In this document: positions 9,561 through 19,406 of the stretch, piece after piece
How the letters are laid out: every line of letters starts with the position of its first letter
Numbering within the stretch: the stretch's first letter is position 1
DNA from: Saprospirales bacterium GYS_P2D
GTDB lineage: Bacteria > Bacteroidota > Bacteroidia > Chitinophagales > Saprospiraceae
Direction of reading: 5' to 3'
DNA: 64,000 nucleotides
Assembly: GCA_009833045.1 (NCBI GenBank)
Contig: WUUP01000001.1
Location: forward strand, 1,182,100 to 1,246,099
Notes under the pieces: generated by a model
The model's database searches: none
What the model was told of the DNA's origin: nothing
Seen by the model: the letters and a program-made list of their open reading frames with translations, nothing else
Position numbers and translations under genes: made by a program

Positions 9561-10481
9561 CTAAAACTTAAATCCGAGGGATAAATAAAATCCAACATTG
9601 CGATCAAAATCATCTCTATATACGAATGTCTTGTCGCTATTGAGATCTTGGAGTGAGATATCTCCAGCAGTACGGGTGATATCATTGAGCCCGTACTCTA
9701 CTCGGAGCGATGTATAGAGTCCTCGATTCAGATAATAGGTGAATCCCCCTATCAATCCATAGTCGATCGACTTGTACTTATACTCATATTCGGACTCATC
9801 CTCAAAGAAATAATAGGCTCCGATCGTACCCGGTATATCTACATCTTCACCATTCACGATGAGTAAGATAGACTGATCAAAACCATTGAATTGTCCTGGT
9901 CTATCAGAATTGTAATCAAAATCCAGTCCCTGACCATTAAAAACATATGGATTTTCGAATAGATCCTTATCCCCTCCAAAGCTCATGGTACCAGTAGCCA
10001 GAGGATTGAGCAAGAAACCTATGTATCCACCTGCGAATATCTCAAACTTGTCTGTAGCTCTCAGATGGAGCGTCTGCGGCAGCTGTATATAGGCATTGGA
10101 GTGTTCGAGATTGACATCTTTTTGATCTCTGAGTAGTGGCCACTCTGCACGCTCTGATGGATCGAGTGCTATAGCTCCAGTGATCAGCTCACGATATAGA
10201 TAATAGCCATCCTCTGACTCAAATGTATATCCAGACCCAGATTGATTGTACAATATCTCTGAGCGTATCCCGATGAGATCTGTAAAGTTCCACTGAAAAT
10301 TAATACCAAAATGAAAACCACCTGATAGACTAAAGCTTTCGTTGGCATTTTCTTCTGTAGGTCCGACGAATTTAGTCTGTCCGATACCTGCTCTGATACC
10401 GATATTGTATCCTTGACCACTGAGTGCTACACTACTGATGATAGCTATCCAGCCACAAAACAAAATCTGGTATGTCCTCAT
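9561..10481 (-). CDS. Outer-membrane beta-barrel protein (PorT-like superfamily)
   Basis: Probable outer-membrane beta-barrel. A signal peptide (about 1-22, ending ALSGQ) is followed by alternating amphipathic strands such as YNIGIRAGIGQTKFVG, GIRSEILYNQSGSGY and LYTSLRVEYGLNDI, and the chain ends in VGFYLSLGFKF with the terminal aromatic expected for barrel assembly. The general fold is that of the Bacteroidota 'outer membrane beta-barrel'/PorT-like superfamily; there is no evidence that it is PorT itself. A TATCTTTG -7 box lies 20 bp before the start. Function unknown. Confidence 0.75.
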   Translation of the reverse strand: MRTYQILFCGWIAIISSVALSGQGYNIGIRAGIGQTKFVGPTEENANESFSLSGGFHFGINFQWNFTDLIGIRSEILYNQSGSGYTFESEDGYYLYRELITGAIALDPSERAEWPLLRDQKDVNLEHSNAYIQLPQTLHLRATDKFEIFAGGYIGFLLNPLATGTMSFGGDKDLFENPYVFNGQGLDFDYNSDRPGQFNGFDQSILLIVNGEDVDIPGTIGAYYFFEDESEYEYKYKSIDYGLIGGFTYYLNRGLYTSLRVEYGLNDITRTAGDISLQDLNSDKTFVYRDDFDRNVGFYLSLGFKF

Positions 10482-10500
10482 ACATTACTATTTGAGGCGT

Positions 10501-10508
10501 CAAAGATA
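10501..10508 (-). promoter_or_regulatory. -7 box (TATCTTTG) for the beta-barrel gene
   Basis: On the minus strand the octamer is TATCTTTG, a perfect TAnnTTTG match, 19 bp upstream of the beta-barrel start codon at 10481. No clear -33 element at 19-20 bp spacing. It predicts a very short leader of about 12 nt. Confidence 0.45.
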
Positions 10509-10599
10509 GATTTATTTGACATTACGCCTTCATCCAACGCTGAGCACGCACTGGTTTAACAAAACTATAAATGCGAAAAGTGATTCTCTCGAGCTGTAC

Positions 10600-11211
10600 T
10601 TATCCCATTTCTGAGACTACCTCTTTTACTTCTGGGACCATACGCTTGAGCATACCTTCGATACCAGACTTGAGTGTCACGGTAGATGATGGACATCCGC
10701 TACATGATCCTTGTAGCACGACCGTCACGATACCTTCATTAAATGATTTGAACTCAATATTACCTCCGTCCATCTCGACAGCTGGCTTTACATAAGTATC
10801 GATGAGATCTTTGATTTTTTTAACGAGCTCTGCTTCATCGCCAGTATACTCATATCCTACACCAGTTTCTGATTCTTTAGCTTTCATTGCCTCAGCAAAT
10901 CCTTCAGAGATGATCACTTTGCCGTCAGATACATAGGCCTTGATATACTCCTTGAGCTTGAGCATGATATCCTCCCATGAGTAGTTGAATTCCTTAGTGA
11001 TAGTCACGAAGTTATTACAGATATACACTCCCTTGACATATGAAAACTCAAATAGACTCTGAGCCAATGGTGACCATTCCTTAGCTAATTCTTCCTCTCT
11101 GAAATCCGCTGTACCCTTATAAAGGATCTTATTGGTGACGAATTTGAGCGACTCAGGATTTGGAGTTTGCTCCGTATATAGCATGATTGGACTTTGCGTT
11201 GCCGTACTCAT
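10600..11211 (-). CDS. nfu: Nfu-type Fe-S cluster carrier
   Basis: Iron-sulfur scaffold/carrier. The N-terminal Nfu/NifU-like domain (about 8-95, QTPNPESLKFVTNK) is followed by a NifU C-terminal domain (about 125-203, VEMDGGNIEFKSFNEGIVTVVLQGSCSGCPSS split over strands) with the cluster-binding C170-x-x-C173 pair. This two-domain layout is that of mitochondrial NFU1 and bacterial NfuA-like proteins that deliver 4Fe-4S clusters to apoproteins. It stands as a single minus-strand gene; a TACTTTG box at about 11269-11275 is a one-base-short variant of the -7 consensus. Confidence 0.88.
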   Translation of the reverse strand: MSTATQSPIMLYTEQTPNPESLKFVTNKILYKGTADFREEELAKEWSPLAQSLFEFSYVKGVYICNNFVTITKEFNYSWEDIMLKLKEYIKAYVSDGKVIISEGFAEAMKAKESETGVGYEYTGDEAELVKKIKDLIDTYVKPAVEMDGGNIEFKSFNEGIVTVVLQGSCSGCPSSTVTLKSGIEGMLKRMVPEVKEVVSEMG

Positions 11212-11289
11212 AGTGTTTTTATTTAGTGTGTATTCACATTAATACAATACTGCTTTGTATTGGTTTTACAAAGTACGCACTTTTAGATT

Positions 11290-12612
11290 TTATTTGCCCG
11301 ATTCTTTGATCCATATATCCCTTTGCGGGAATGGGATATTGATATCATGTTCTCTGAATAATTGATCGACCCGGAGCCGAACATCACTCTTCACATCCTC
11401 TATTCCCAAAAAATTTCGGGAGAAAAAGAATAAACTAAAATCAAGAGAGCTATCACCAAAATTCACGAATCTTACAAAGGGTTTTGGCGATTTATAGATC
11501 GACTTGTTGCCTTCGAGTGCCTGGAGTAGCAGTTTTTTGACGAGCTCCGTATCAGATCCATAGGCGACCCCCACATCTATCTGAAATCGTGCATAGTTCT
11601 CCAGCGATGACCAGTTTGTCACATTGTCATTGACCAGTTGAGAGTTAGGTATCGTGATGACCTTCATCTCTCGAGTCTCGAGTATCGATGATCTGAGACC
11701 TATTTTTAGTAGTTTCCCTTTTTGCTCACCGACCTCAAGAAAATCGCCGACCTGGACTGACCGCTCAAATAACAATACTAATCCACTGAAGAAATCACTG
11801 ATCGTCTGCTGCAGTGCTATCCCAATACCCACTAAGAGGGCTGCGGCACCAGTCCACATCAGCGTCATGTTGATCCCTACATTTTGTAGAGCGATGATGA
11901 TCCCAAAGAAGAAAATGAGATAGCTGAAGAGCTGATTATAAGCATATTGTTTACCTACATCTATGGCTTTTCGCTTATAAAAACCCTGAAGGGCAAAATT
12001 CGTTAGTAGCCAGACGATGAGTCGAGTGATCAGGATGATCAGGATACCGATGATCACTTTCTCGATCGTGATGCTGATCTGCTGACCCTCGACTGTCCAT
12101 GAGCCAAATGAGTAGGAGTTAATACCAAAATTTCTCATCATGAGCAGTGCCACGATCGTGAATATGATATACTGCACGATACGAGCTCCGTGATGACTAT
12201 TGACCTCTACGCTGAATGGATCCCTCTCGATTTGACGTCCTTCTACCTCCTCCTCGAGTCGGTGGGAGATGATGTAGTCTGCTATACGAGCAAGTAAAAT
12301 AATGAATATTGATAGGAGGACTTTTGACCCCGTGATACTACCATGCTGGTGTGGTAAGAGATCTGGGTCTATCCGCAAGATCAGCAGCGATACTGCAGCC
12401 ACGAGCAGTAAAACAGACCAGAAAAGCAGCCTCTTAATTTTGATCTTCTCGCTCTGATCCAGATCATGCCTATCTATATACTGTCTCAGGATACGTCTTG
12501 ACCAACTATACACTATGACTGCTCCCAGTACTAACAAGGCCAGATTAATAATCTGACTGAGCTGGATCGCATAAAATCCTAAATCAATTGTATAGCTGAG
12601 TATTTCTCTCAC
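11290..12612 (-). CDS. MscS-family mechanosensitive channel (440 aa)
   Basis: Small-conductance mechanosensitive channel family protein. About five hydrophobic segments precede the conserved pore helix and beta domain (GAAALLVGIGIALQQTI, then FFSGLVLLFERSVQVGDFLEVG and RSSILETREMKVITIPNSQLVND). Such channels release osmolytes on hypo-osmotic shock. It is the third gene of a run GT2-rsmG-mscS, starting 6 bp after rsmG ends. A second, longer MscS is encoded at 49966-51546; the two are not close paralogues. Confidence 0.88.
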   Translation of the reverse strand: MREILSYTIDLGFYAIQLSQIINLALLVLGAVIVYSWSRRILRQYIDRHDLDQSEKIKIKRLLFWSVLLLVAAVSLLILRIDPDLLPHQHGSITGSKVLLSIFIILLARIADYIISHRLEEEVEGRQIERDPFSVEVNSHHGARIVQYIIFTIVALLMMRNFGINSYSFGSWTVEGQQISITIEKVIIGILIILITRLIVWLLTNFALQGFYKRKAIDVGKQYAYNQLFSYLIFFFGIIIALQNVGINMTLMWTGAAALLVGIGIALQQTISDFFSGLVLLFERSVQVGDFLEVGEQKGKLLKIGLRSSILETREMKVITIPNSQLVNDNVTNWSSLENYARFQIDVGVAYGSDTELVKKLLLQALEGNKSIYKSPKPFVRFVNFGDSSLDFSLFFFSRNFLGIEDVKSDVRLRVDQLFREHDINIPFPQRDIWIKESGK

Positions 12613-12618
12613 AGACGT

Positions 12619-13248
12619 TTATAATTGGATATAGACAAGAAACTTCTCTTTAAAAAACTCTTCTTCATAAAATTTGCTCAAAGGAGTGATCTCCATATAT
12701 TCTCTTTTCTTTAGCGTCTTGAGCTCTGCGTCGAGAGCTCCTCCTTTAAGTGCTATTAGGCCATTGGGCGTAGCATTTTGCTGATCTTCCTTGATATTTT
12801 TTCGTACCCAAGAGACGAGCATTGGCATCTGCGCCACTGCACGTGTGATAGCGAAGTCATACTTGCCATGGATATCCTCTATCCTACTATGTGTAGTCCG
12901 AATATTCTCCAGACCTATTGCTGATGATACCTCATCGATGACTTTTAGTTTCTTACGGATACTATCCACCATATGAAAGTCTACATGTGGAAAAAGTATG
13001 GCCAATGGCAAACCTGGAAAACCTCCTCCACAGCCCACATCTATGATTTGGGATCCTGGCGTAAAGCTAAGCCACTTAGCTATAGATAATGAGTGTAGGA
13101 CGTGTCGCTCATATAGGTTTTCGATGTCTTTACGTGATATGACATTGATCTTACTATTCCAGTCTTCATAGAGTAGATATAGGGCTTCTATCTGCTCTTT
13201 TTGTCTATCCTTCAATCGAGGAAAATACTTGTAGATGATATCTACCAT
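12619..13248 (-). CDS. rsmG: 16S rRNA m7G527 methyltransferase RsmG
   Basis: SAM-dependent methyltransferase (GidB) that methylates N7 of G527 in 16S rRNA. Characteristic features are KINVISRKDIENLYERHVLHSL at the N-terminus, the SAM motif IDVGCGGGFPGLPLAI, and DFAITRAVAQMPMLVSWV. Its 209 residues are normal. The start overlaps the end of the upstream GT2 gene by 7 bp, so the two are likely translationally coupled. In many bacteria rsmG sits at oriC, but here it is 26 kb from the candidate origin. Confidence 0.93.
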   Translation of the reverse strand: MVDIIYKYFPRLKDRQKEQIEALYLLYEDWNSKINVISRKDIENLYERHVLHSLSIAKWLSFTPGSQIIDVGCGGGFPGLPLAILFPHVDFHMVDSIRKKLKVIDEVSSAIGLENIRTTHSRIEDIHGKYDFAITRAVAQMPMLVSWVRKNIKEDQQNATPNGLIALKGGALDAELKTLKKREYMEITPLSKFYEEEFFKEKFLVYIQL

Positions 13249-14318
13249 TCCTTGGGTTTAATAAATAGGGTAAAGCTAAGCGAAATATAAAATACTGCTA
13301 AGATAAAGTCTAATAGCGGTATCCACGCCCACACATCCCTATGGAGATGCTCCCTTAGCATATCCCGTGACAGATGCCACATGATGAGCGATCTGAGCCA
13401 TAGCATCCCAAGACAGCTCGCACCAAAGGCTGTAAGCATATTGCACCCCAGTGCCACATACAGCCCTATCAACGAAAAACTAATCATGGCCAAAATCCAC
13501 TGCACTGATCTTTCGTAGCTGATAGCTGTACTGACATGCCGAGATTTTTGTTGGTAGTATTCAGCCCAGCTATGCTTTGGCACCGAGACTGTCCAGCTCT
13601 CTGGGGCATATTGTGCATAGACTGTCATACCCTCTTGGACCATATCTCGGATGAGGAGATCATCATCTCCACTGAGGAGATGCTCATGTGTGGCATATCC
13701 ACCCACCCGATGATAGGCCTCTTTTTTGTAGAGAAGGTTTCGACCGACTCCCATATAGGTTTTGTTCAGTCTCAGCATACCCATATACTGTCGACAGATG
13801 AGCCAGGCCTCATATCGGATGAGTTTATTGAGCAGGCCCCTCTCTGCAGCATAGGGTCCATATCCGACGATCGTATCAGCATGCTGATGCGATCGGATCA
13901 TGCTAATCAGCCAATATTTTGATATCGGGACACAGTCAGCATCGATGGTCGCTATCCAGATCCCAGTAGCAGCTTCGATGGCTTTCGCCAATGCTTTTTT
14001 CTTTCCAGGTTTACCATCATGAGAGAGGACAGAGATGCGTGGGTCCACAGCAGACATCTGATGTAGCACGTCGAGAGTCTCATCTGTACTATGGTCATCT
14101 ACTACTATCAGTTCAAAATCTGGATAATCTTGATCTAAGACCCGCTCGATACACTCTTTGATCTGGTGAGCTTCATTTTTAGCAGCTATGATCACAGATA
14201 TCTTAGGGTTGGAGAGGGGAACATCAGTGATATCAGCTGGGCGACGATAGATCCTCAGCCAGACAGCCACTTGGATAGATAGGCAGACCAAAAAAAGACC
14301 AAAAAGACCAATCGCCAT
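13242..14318 (-). CDS. Membrane-bound GT2 glycosyltransferase
   Basis: Family 2 glycosyltransferase with an N-terminal membrane anchor (about 2-20), a GT-A catalytic domain (ISVIIAAKNEAHQIKECI, VVDDHSTDET, ATIDADCVPIS as DxD, and SGDDDLLIRD in place of the late ED motif) and two or three C-terminal membrane segments (about 270-350). This arrangement is seen in processive or lipid-linked-glycan transferases. Donor and product are unknown. First gene of the minus-strand GT2-rsmG-mscS run; 234 bp of non-coding sequence separate it from the divergent C25 protease gene. Confidence 0.85.
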   Translation of the reverse strand: MAIGLFGLFLVCLSIQVAVWLRIYRRPADITDVPLSNPKISVIIAAKNEAHQIKECIERVLDQDYPDFELIVVDDHSTDETLDVLHQMSAVDPRISVLSHDGKPGKKKALAKAIEAATGIWIATIDADCVPISKYWLISMIRSHQHADTIVGYGPYAAERGLLNKLIRYEAWLICRQYMGMLRLNKTYMGVGRNLLYKKEAYHRVGGYATHEHLLSGDDDLLIRDMVQEGMTVYAQYAPESWTVSVPKHSWAEYYQQKSRHVSTAISYERSVQWILAMISFSLIGLYVALGCNMLTAFGASCLGMLWLRSLIMWHLSRDMLREHLHRDVWAWIPLLDFILAVFYISLSFTLFIKPKEW

Positions 14319-14552
14319 GATTTGTTACGTGTATACCCTGCAATATGCTAAAAATGTCCGCTATCAGCTGGATTATGCCTCTACAAGCATATATATTTAC
14401 GATTCGATTGCGTTAGATGTATTCTACCGATCCACATACCTACCTGTAGCATTCATACATTGACCTCGAGTCCTTGATCAGTATGCTGAATAATAATAGA
14501 CCATAAGACAAATTTTTTTATTCAGATATTCAGTGAAGTATCTCATCTCTCT

Positions 14553-17500
14553 ATGAGTCGACTATATAAATTGTTGTTTTTTTATATACTCTGTTGCTGC
14601 AGCCTCCTATCAGCTCAGTCTACGCATTGGTGGTCTGATGATCAAGAGTATTATAAATTTTTGATCGATAGCGATGGCGTCTATCGTATCAACTACTCGG
14701 ATCTCGCTACAGCAGGTCTACCTGTCGATAGACTACGAGGCGATCAGATCAGACTGTACTCATATGGTGAGGAGATCAGGATATATAGCTCAACCTCTGG
14801 CGAGCTGACTTCTGATGATTATATACTTTTTTGGGCGACAGCCAATGATGGGCGTCTCGATGCGCAGCTCTACAGTGATCCTGCCGCTCAGCAGCTCAAT
14901 CCATCTTATAGTCTATATACAGATGATCGACCCTACTATCTCAGCTGGAGAGAGGAACCTTCTGACCTGCGCTATGCTGAGGTAAATGATGGGCTCGATA
15001 GTCCAGGACTCCCTCCTATCGAAGAATACTATATACATCACTATAGTCAGCAATATCAAGAATTTCATCATAAGCCCAGCTACAATGGGCGAGACTTCAT
15101 TCGGTATTCACATTTTGATACTGGCGAAGGCTACGGTACTAAACTCAGCAATAGTACTACTCTCAAGGTGCCTCTCGATGGTCTCTCAGACTTTGGGATA
15201 GACCCTGTACTCCGGCTGCGACTCGGCACGAATGTCCTATCACGTAGTTTGCGCATATATGTCAATGATCAGTTGATCAAAAATGTCGTAGCCTCAGGAT
15301 ACCGAGTGGTTCAAATAGAAGAACGTTTTCCATTTGAAATACTCAATAGCGATACCGCCTACATACAGATCGAAGGCATCAATAGTACGGATGAAAAACA
15401 TACAGTATCCGAACTGGACTTTAGCTATCCGAGAGCGTATGAGGATAATGATGAAGAATATCTAAGAGTAGAACAACAAGCTAGCATCATCTCTCGATTA
15501 GTTGAGATAGAGGCCGGCAGTATGTCACAGCCTACGGTGCTCAATCTCACTGCTGGTACCATCATGGAGCCCTCTATCGTATTTGATCGTATTCGATTTA
15601 TCACGCCTGCTGCATTTAGCACTCAGGAGTGGATCTTATTTGATCAGGAGAGTGGTATTAGAGATATAGATCAGCTGCAGAGCGTCTCATTCGACTCGAT
15701 CGATACAGCTCCCTATACGATACTGACACATGGTGATCTGATGGATCATGCCGCTCTCTATGCCGACTATAGGAGCAGCGCTGCTGGTGGAGGCTATCAG
15801 ACCACTATTGTGGATATCGCTGATCTATATGAGCAGTACGCCTATGGTGTGCAGGGGCATCCCGTAGCTATCAAGGCTTTTTTGTCCGACCTTGATTCGC
15901 TGCCTCAGTATCTCTTCATGGTAGGAAAGGGGCTCGAGTATACAGAGTATCGTGATCACAGTGATGAGGTGGTCCTACCCACCTGGGGTATCCCTGGATC
16001 TGATAATCTGCTCACCTCTGCATGGGGAGAGACCGTATCTGATATCGCTATCGGACGTCTCGCCGCTCAGTCTCCAGCAGAGATCATGGACTACCTCCGC
16101 AAGATCCAACTCCATGAATCACCCGTATCTACACCTCAGACCATCGAGGGTCAGTCATGGAAAAAAAGCATCGTACATCTCAGCGGTGGCTCCTCTAATA
16201 TTCAGAATCAACTCTATAACTATCTGAATAATATGGGTGACGTCATATCCAATAATACCTATGGTGGCAATATCCAGACCTTTAGAAAAACATCATCCGA
16301 CCCGATACAGACTGCCCGATCAGAAGAAATCATACAGCGTATCAACCAAGGAGCTGCTCTGATTTCATTTTTTGGTCACTCAGCTGTGGGGACATTTGAC
16401 TTCAGTCTCGAGGATCCCTCTAAGTATGATAACAAAGGAAAAAACCCTGTCATCCTATCACTGGGATGTCACTCTGGCAATATCCACACCTCTAATCGTG
16501 GTATCAGTGAAGACTTCGTCCTCGAGCCCGATAGAGGATCTACACACTTCATAGCTTCATCGGGCACAGCCTACATCAATCCTCAGTACAATGTCGGAAT
16601 GAAAATGTACGAGTATCTGGGAGAGGAACTATATGGAGCTCCTATCGGGATGATCACGCACCGAGTATTAGAAGATATGGCTATCGAGGATCGGATAGAG
16701 ATCCAAACACTCGTCCAGCAGCTGACCCTACATGGTGACCCTGCATATCGACTCAGGACTTTTGAGGGACCAGACTATGTGGTAGATCCGAGCACCGTGC
16801 AACTCCACCCTACTGTGATCAATAGTACTACTGATTATTTCACCTTAGACTTTGATGTCGTCAATCTTGGACTAAAATCAGATGAGGCTATAGAGGTCCT
16901 CGTAGTACATCAGTATGACGATGTATCCGATACGATATCAGTGATACTCCCTGCACCTGCCTATGATGATCATCTCACCGTAGAAATCGACAACCCTGGC
17001 TACAGTGCAGTAGGACAAAATCATCTCGAGATCATCATAGATCCCTCGAATGAAGTCGCTGAGCTACCTAATACTGATGCGGAAGAAAACAATAGATACA
17101 TCTCGGCAGATGGGACTGAGGGATACAGTTTCTACATACTGGACAATACAGCTACGCCGATATATCCTGATGACTATGCCATCCTCAATAGCTCCAGTGA
17201 TCTGACTCTCAAGTCGGCTGTTAATAATGCTTTTGATCCCGGCGGAGAGTTTGTCCTGCAGATAGATACCACGGCTACTTTTAGCAGTCCTCTCATGAAA
17301 CAAGAGCGGATCGAAAACCAGAGTAGTATATTCAACTGGCGACCTTTTGACAGCTACAGCGAAGGTGTCGTATACTACTGGCGTATCGCCCCTCTAGAGA
17401 ATAATGCACTGCTTAAAGCCGATCGCTGGCAGACCAGTTCATTCATCTACTTAGCTGATAGTGATCTGGGGTGGTCTCAGAGTCACTACTATCAGTGGCT

Positions 17501-19406
17501 AGATGATACTTATCACACACTATCGATGGACAGCAGCTCTCGAGAGATAAGATATGCTGATCGACTTTGGGATATCCGTATCAAAAATAAAATCAAGGAT
17601 GCCAATGACTTTTGGGTATTCGTGAATAACTCTCCATGGAAGTCACTCAATCCTAAAGAACTGGCTCCAGGTATCGCCATATTCGCATGGCATCGTGATG
17701 AGGTCATAGTGACTAATGAATCAGGTAGTGACTTTGGTAGTATACCTTTTTCGCCAGATGGTTTTGTATTTAAAACTGATACTCCAACTGACCGAGAAAA
17801 TATCAAGAAACTACTGGAATCAATACCTGATGGTGCTCGTGTTTTTATCCATACACTGATCGAAAATGAAGAGACGACTCTCAATATCGAAGACTGGGAA
17901 GGAGATACAGAGATCTATGGTACTAATCTTTTTGAGGTATTAGCATCATATGGCTCAGTACGAGTGAATGAGCTCAAAACCAAAGGTGCTGTTCCATTCA
18001 CCATGATATTTGACAAAGGTAAAGGTCTCGTCATCGAAGACGTAGCTGACCAGATAGAAGGCACTATTGACCTCTCGTCTGTAGGCACCTCCACATGGAA
18101 TAAAGGCCAACTCGAATCTGTACGTATTGGCCCCGCTCGAAGATGGAAAGAGCTCGTCTATGACGACAGCACCAATGACCAAGATATAGCCGCTATCAAT
18201 CTATACGGCATAGGACTCAACGGCAAGAGAAATCTACTCCGAGAAAATATCACGAGCCCGTCGCTTAATATCAGTAGCATACTACCAGAAGAGTATCCAT
18301 ATCTGGTACTAGAGTATGCTCATGAAGATATAGACCGTACTGCTCCGCAGCTCCATCACTGGAGAGTACTTCATAGTACACTGCCGGATGCTGCTTTATA
18401 CTCTATGGTGAATGATCCATTCAGACTACAGGACACGATCAATGCTGGAGAAGATCTCATGGTGGACTTTGATATACTCAATCTTGGACTGGCTCCACTT
18501 GATCCTGTATTGGTGAGATATGTTCTGACTGATCCCGAGGGACAGCAGACAGTATTTGTCAAAAGGGCAGAGAGCGTATCTGCTCTGGATAGCATACACT
18601 TCAGTGAGATCATCAAGACGGACGGTCTCGGAGGATACTATCAGCTGAGCATAGAGCTCAATCCCGGAGAGGAACAACCTGAAATCACAACAGTGAATAA
18701 TTTCGGCGTGACCGATATATTCATTCGCCCAGATGAGAAAAATCCTTTCTTGGATGTCACTTTTGACAGACGGCACATCCAGAATGGCTATCTCTCTGGG
18801 ACCACGCCAGAAATCATGATCAGCCTGCATGATCCAGACTCCTATGTGCTACTGGATGATGCAGAGGACTTTGATATCACGATATACTATCCTGAGTTTT
18901 TAGTGCGACGCATATCCGCTGATGATCCTGATGTAGAATTTATTCCTGCTACTGACATATCTGAGAATATTGCCACGTTCATCATACGCCCTAATCTTAA
19001 TGTCGAAGGAGAATATACTCTCCAAGTCAATGCAAAAGATAAGGCAGGAAATAAAGCTGGCGACCTAAACTATCAAGTCACTTTTGTGATAGATGATAGC
19101 ATCGCTGAGGAACCTTTCTCCGTCTATCCTAATCCTACAGAAGGACCAGTAGAGTTTCAGTTTTTCTTAGGTGAGCGGATACCAGATATCTTCTACATGA
19201 GGATATATACGAGCACAGGTCAGGAGGTACATCGTGCTGATAGGGAAGATTTCGGAGGTCTCTACTACGGAGTCAATCGCTACATCTGGGATGGTCGGGA
19301 TCAAAAGGGTCAGATACTATCCAATGGTGTCTACTTCTACGAATTCATAAACAACGAAGAGCGAAAGGAGGATAAAAAGAAAGGCAGGATCGTCATCATG
19401 AAGTGA
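14553..19406 (+). CDS. Long C25 (gingipain-fold) protease, PorU2-like
   Basis: Very large exported protein (1617 aa) with a signal peptide ending LLSAQ. The C25 caspase-like domain spans roughly 390-740; the catalytic dyad is visible as H609 in SFFGHSA and C639 in LSLGCHSGN, spaced 30 residues apart, comparable to PorU and gingipains. Downstream are two CARDB-like modules (about 755-850 and 1290-1390), a region at about 1010-1170 that resembles an ILEI/FAM3-type domain (IPDGARVFIHTL, YGTNLFEVLASYGSV), and a C-terminal T9SS-type sorting/FlgD-like module (SVYPNPTEG, NGVYFYEF). PorU is the sortase that trims type IX cargo; this long form best fits what is called PorU2 in Bacteroidota. It could instead be a secreted cargo protease, since it has a cargo-like tail. 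Confidence 0.78.
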   Translation: MSRLYKLLFFYILCCCSLLSAQSTHWWSDDQEYYKFLIDSDGVYRINYSDLATAGLPVDRLRGDQIRLYSYGEEIRIYSSTSGELTSDDYILFWATANDGRLDAQLYSDPAAQQLNPSYSLYTDDRPYYLSWREEPSDLRYAEVNDGLDSPGLPPIEEYYIHHYSQQYQEFHHKPSYNGRDFIRYSHFDTGEGYGTKLSNSTTLKVPLDGLSDFGIDPVLRLRLGTNVLSRSLRIYVNDQLIKNVVASGYRVVQIEERFPFEILNSDTAYIQIEGINSTDEKHTVSELDFSYPRAYEDNDEEYLRVEQQASIISRLVEIEAGSMSQPTVLNLTAGTIMEPSIVFDRIRFITPAAFSTQEWILFDQESGIRDIDQLQSVSFDSIDTAPYTILTHGDLMDHAALYADYRSSAAGGGYQTTIVDIADLYEQYAYGVQGHPVAIKAFLSDLDSLPQYLFMVGKGLEYTEYRDHSDEVVLPTWGIPGSDNLLTSAWGETVSDIAIGRLAAQSPAEIMDYLRKIQLHESPVSTPQTIEGQSWKKSIVHLSGGSSNIQNQLYNYLNNMGDVISNNTYGGNIQTFRKTSSDPIQTARSEEIIQRINQGAALISFFGHSAVGTFDFSLEDPSKYDNKGKNPVILSLGCHSGNIHTSNRGISEDFVLEPDRGSTHFIASSGTAYINPQYNVGMKMYEYLGEELYGAPIGMITHRVLEDMAIEDRIEIQTLVQQLTLHGDPAYRLRTFEGPDYVVDPSTVQLHPTVINSTTDYFTLDFDVVNLGLKSDEAIEVLVVHQYDDVSDTISVILPAPAYDDHLTVEIDNPGYSAVGQNHLEIIIDPSNEVAELPNTDAEENNRYISADGTEGYSFYILDNTATPIYPDDYAILNSSSDLTLKSAVNNAFDPGGEFVLQIDTTATFSSPLMKQERIENQSSIFNWRPFDSYSEGVVYYWRIAPLENNALLKADRWQTSSFIYLADSDLGWSQSHYYQWLDDTYHTLSMDSSSREIRYADRLWDIRIKNKIKDANDFWVFVNNSPWKSLNPKELAPGIAIFAWHRDEVIVTNESGSDFGSIPFSPDGFVFKTDTPTDRENIKKLLESIPDGARVFIHTLIENEETTLNIEDWEGDTEIYGTNLFEVLASYGSVRVNELKTKGAVPFTMIFDKGKGLVIEDVADQIEGTIDLSSVGTSTWNKGQLESVRIGPARRWKELVYDDSTNDQDIAAINLYGIGLNGKRNLLRENITSPSLNISSILPEEYPYLVLEYAHEDIDRTAPQLHHWRVLHSTLPDAALYSMVNDPFRLQDTINAGEDLMVDFDILNLGLAPLDPVLVRYVLTDPEGQQTVFVKRAESVSALDSIHFSEIIKTDGLGGYYQLSIELNPGEEQPEITTVNNFGVTDIFIRPDEKNPFLDVTFDRRHIQNGYLSGTTPEIMISLHDPDSYVLLDDAEDFDITIYYPEFLVRRISADDPDVEFIPATDISENIATFIIRPNLNVEGEYTLQVNAKDKAGNKAGDLNYQVTFVIDDSIAEEPFSVYPNPTEGPVEFQFFLGERIPDIFYMRIYTSTGQEVHRADREDFGGLYYGVNRYIWDGRDQKGQILSNGVYFYEFINNEERKEDKKKGRIVIMK

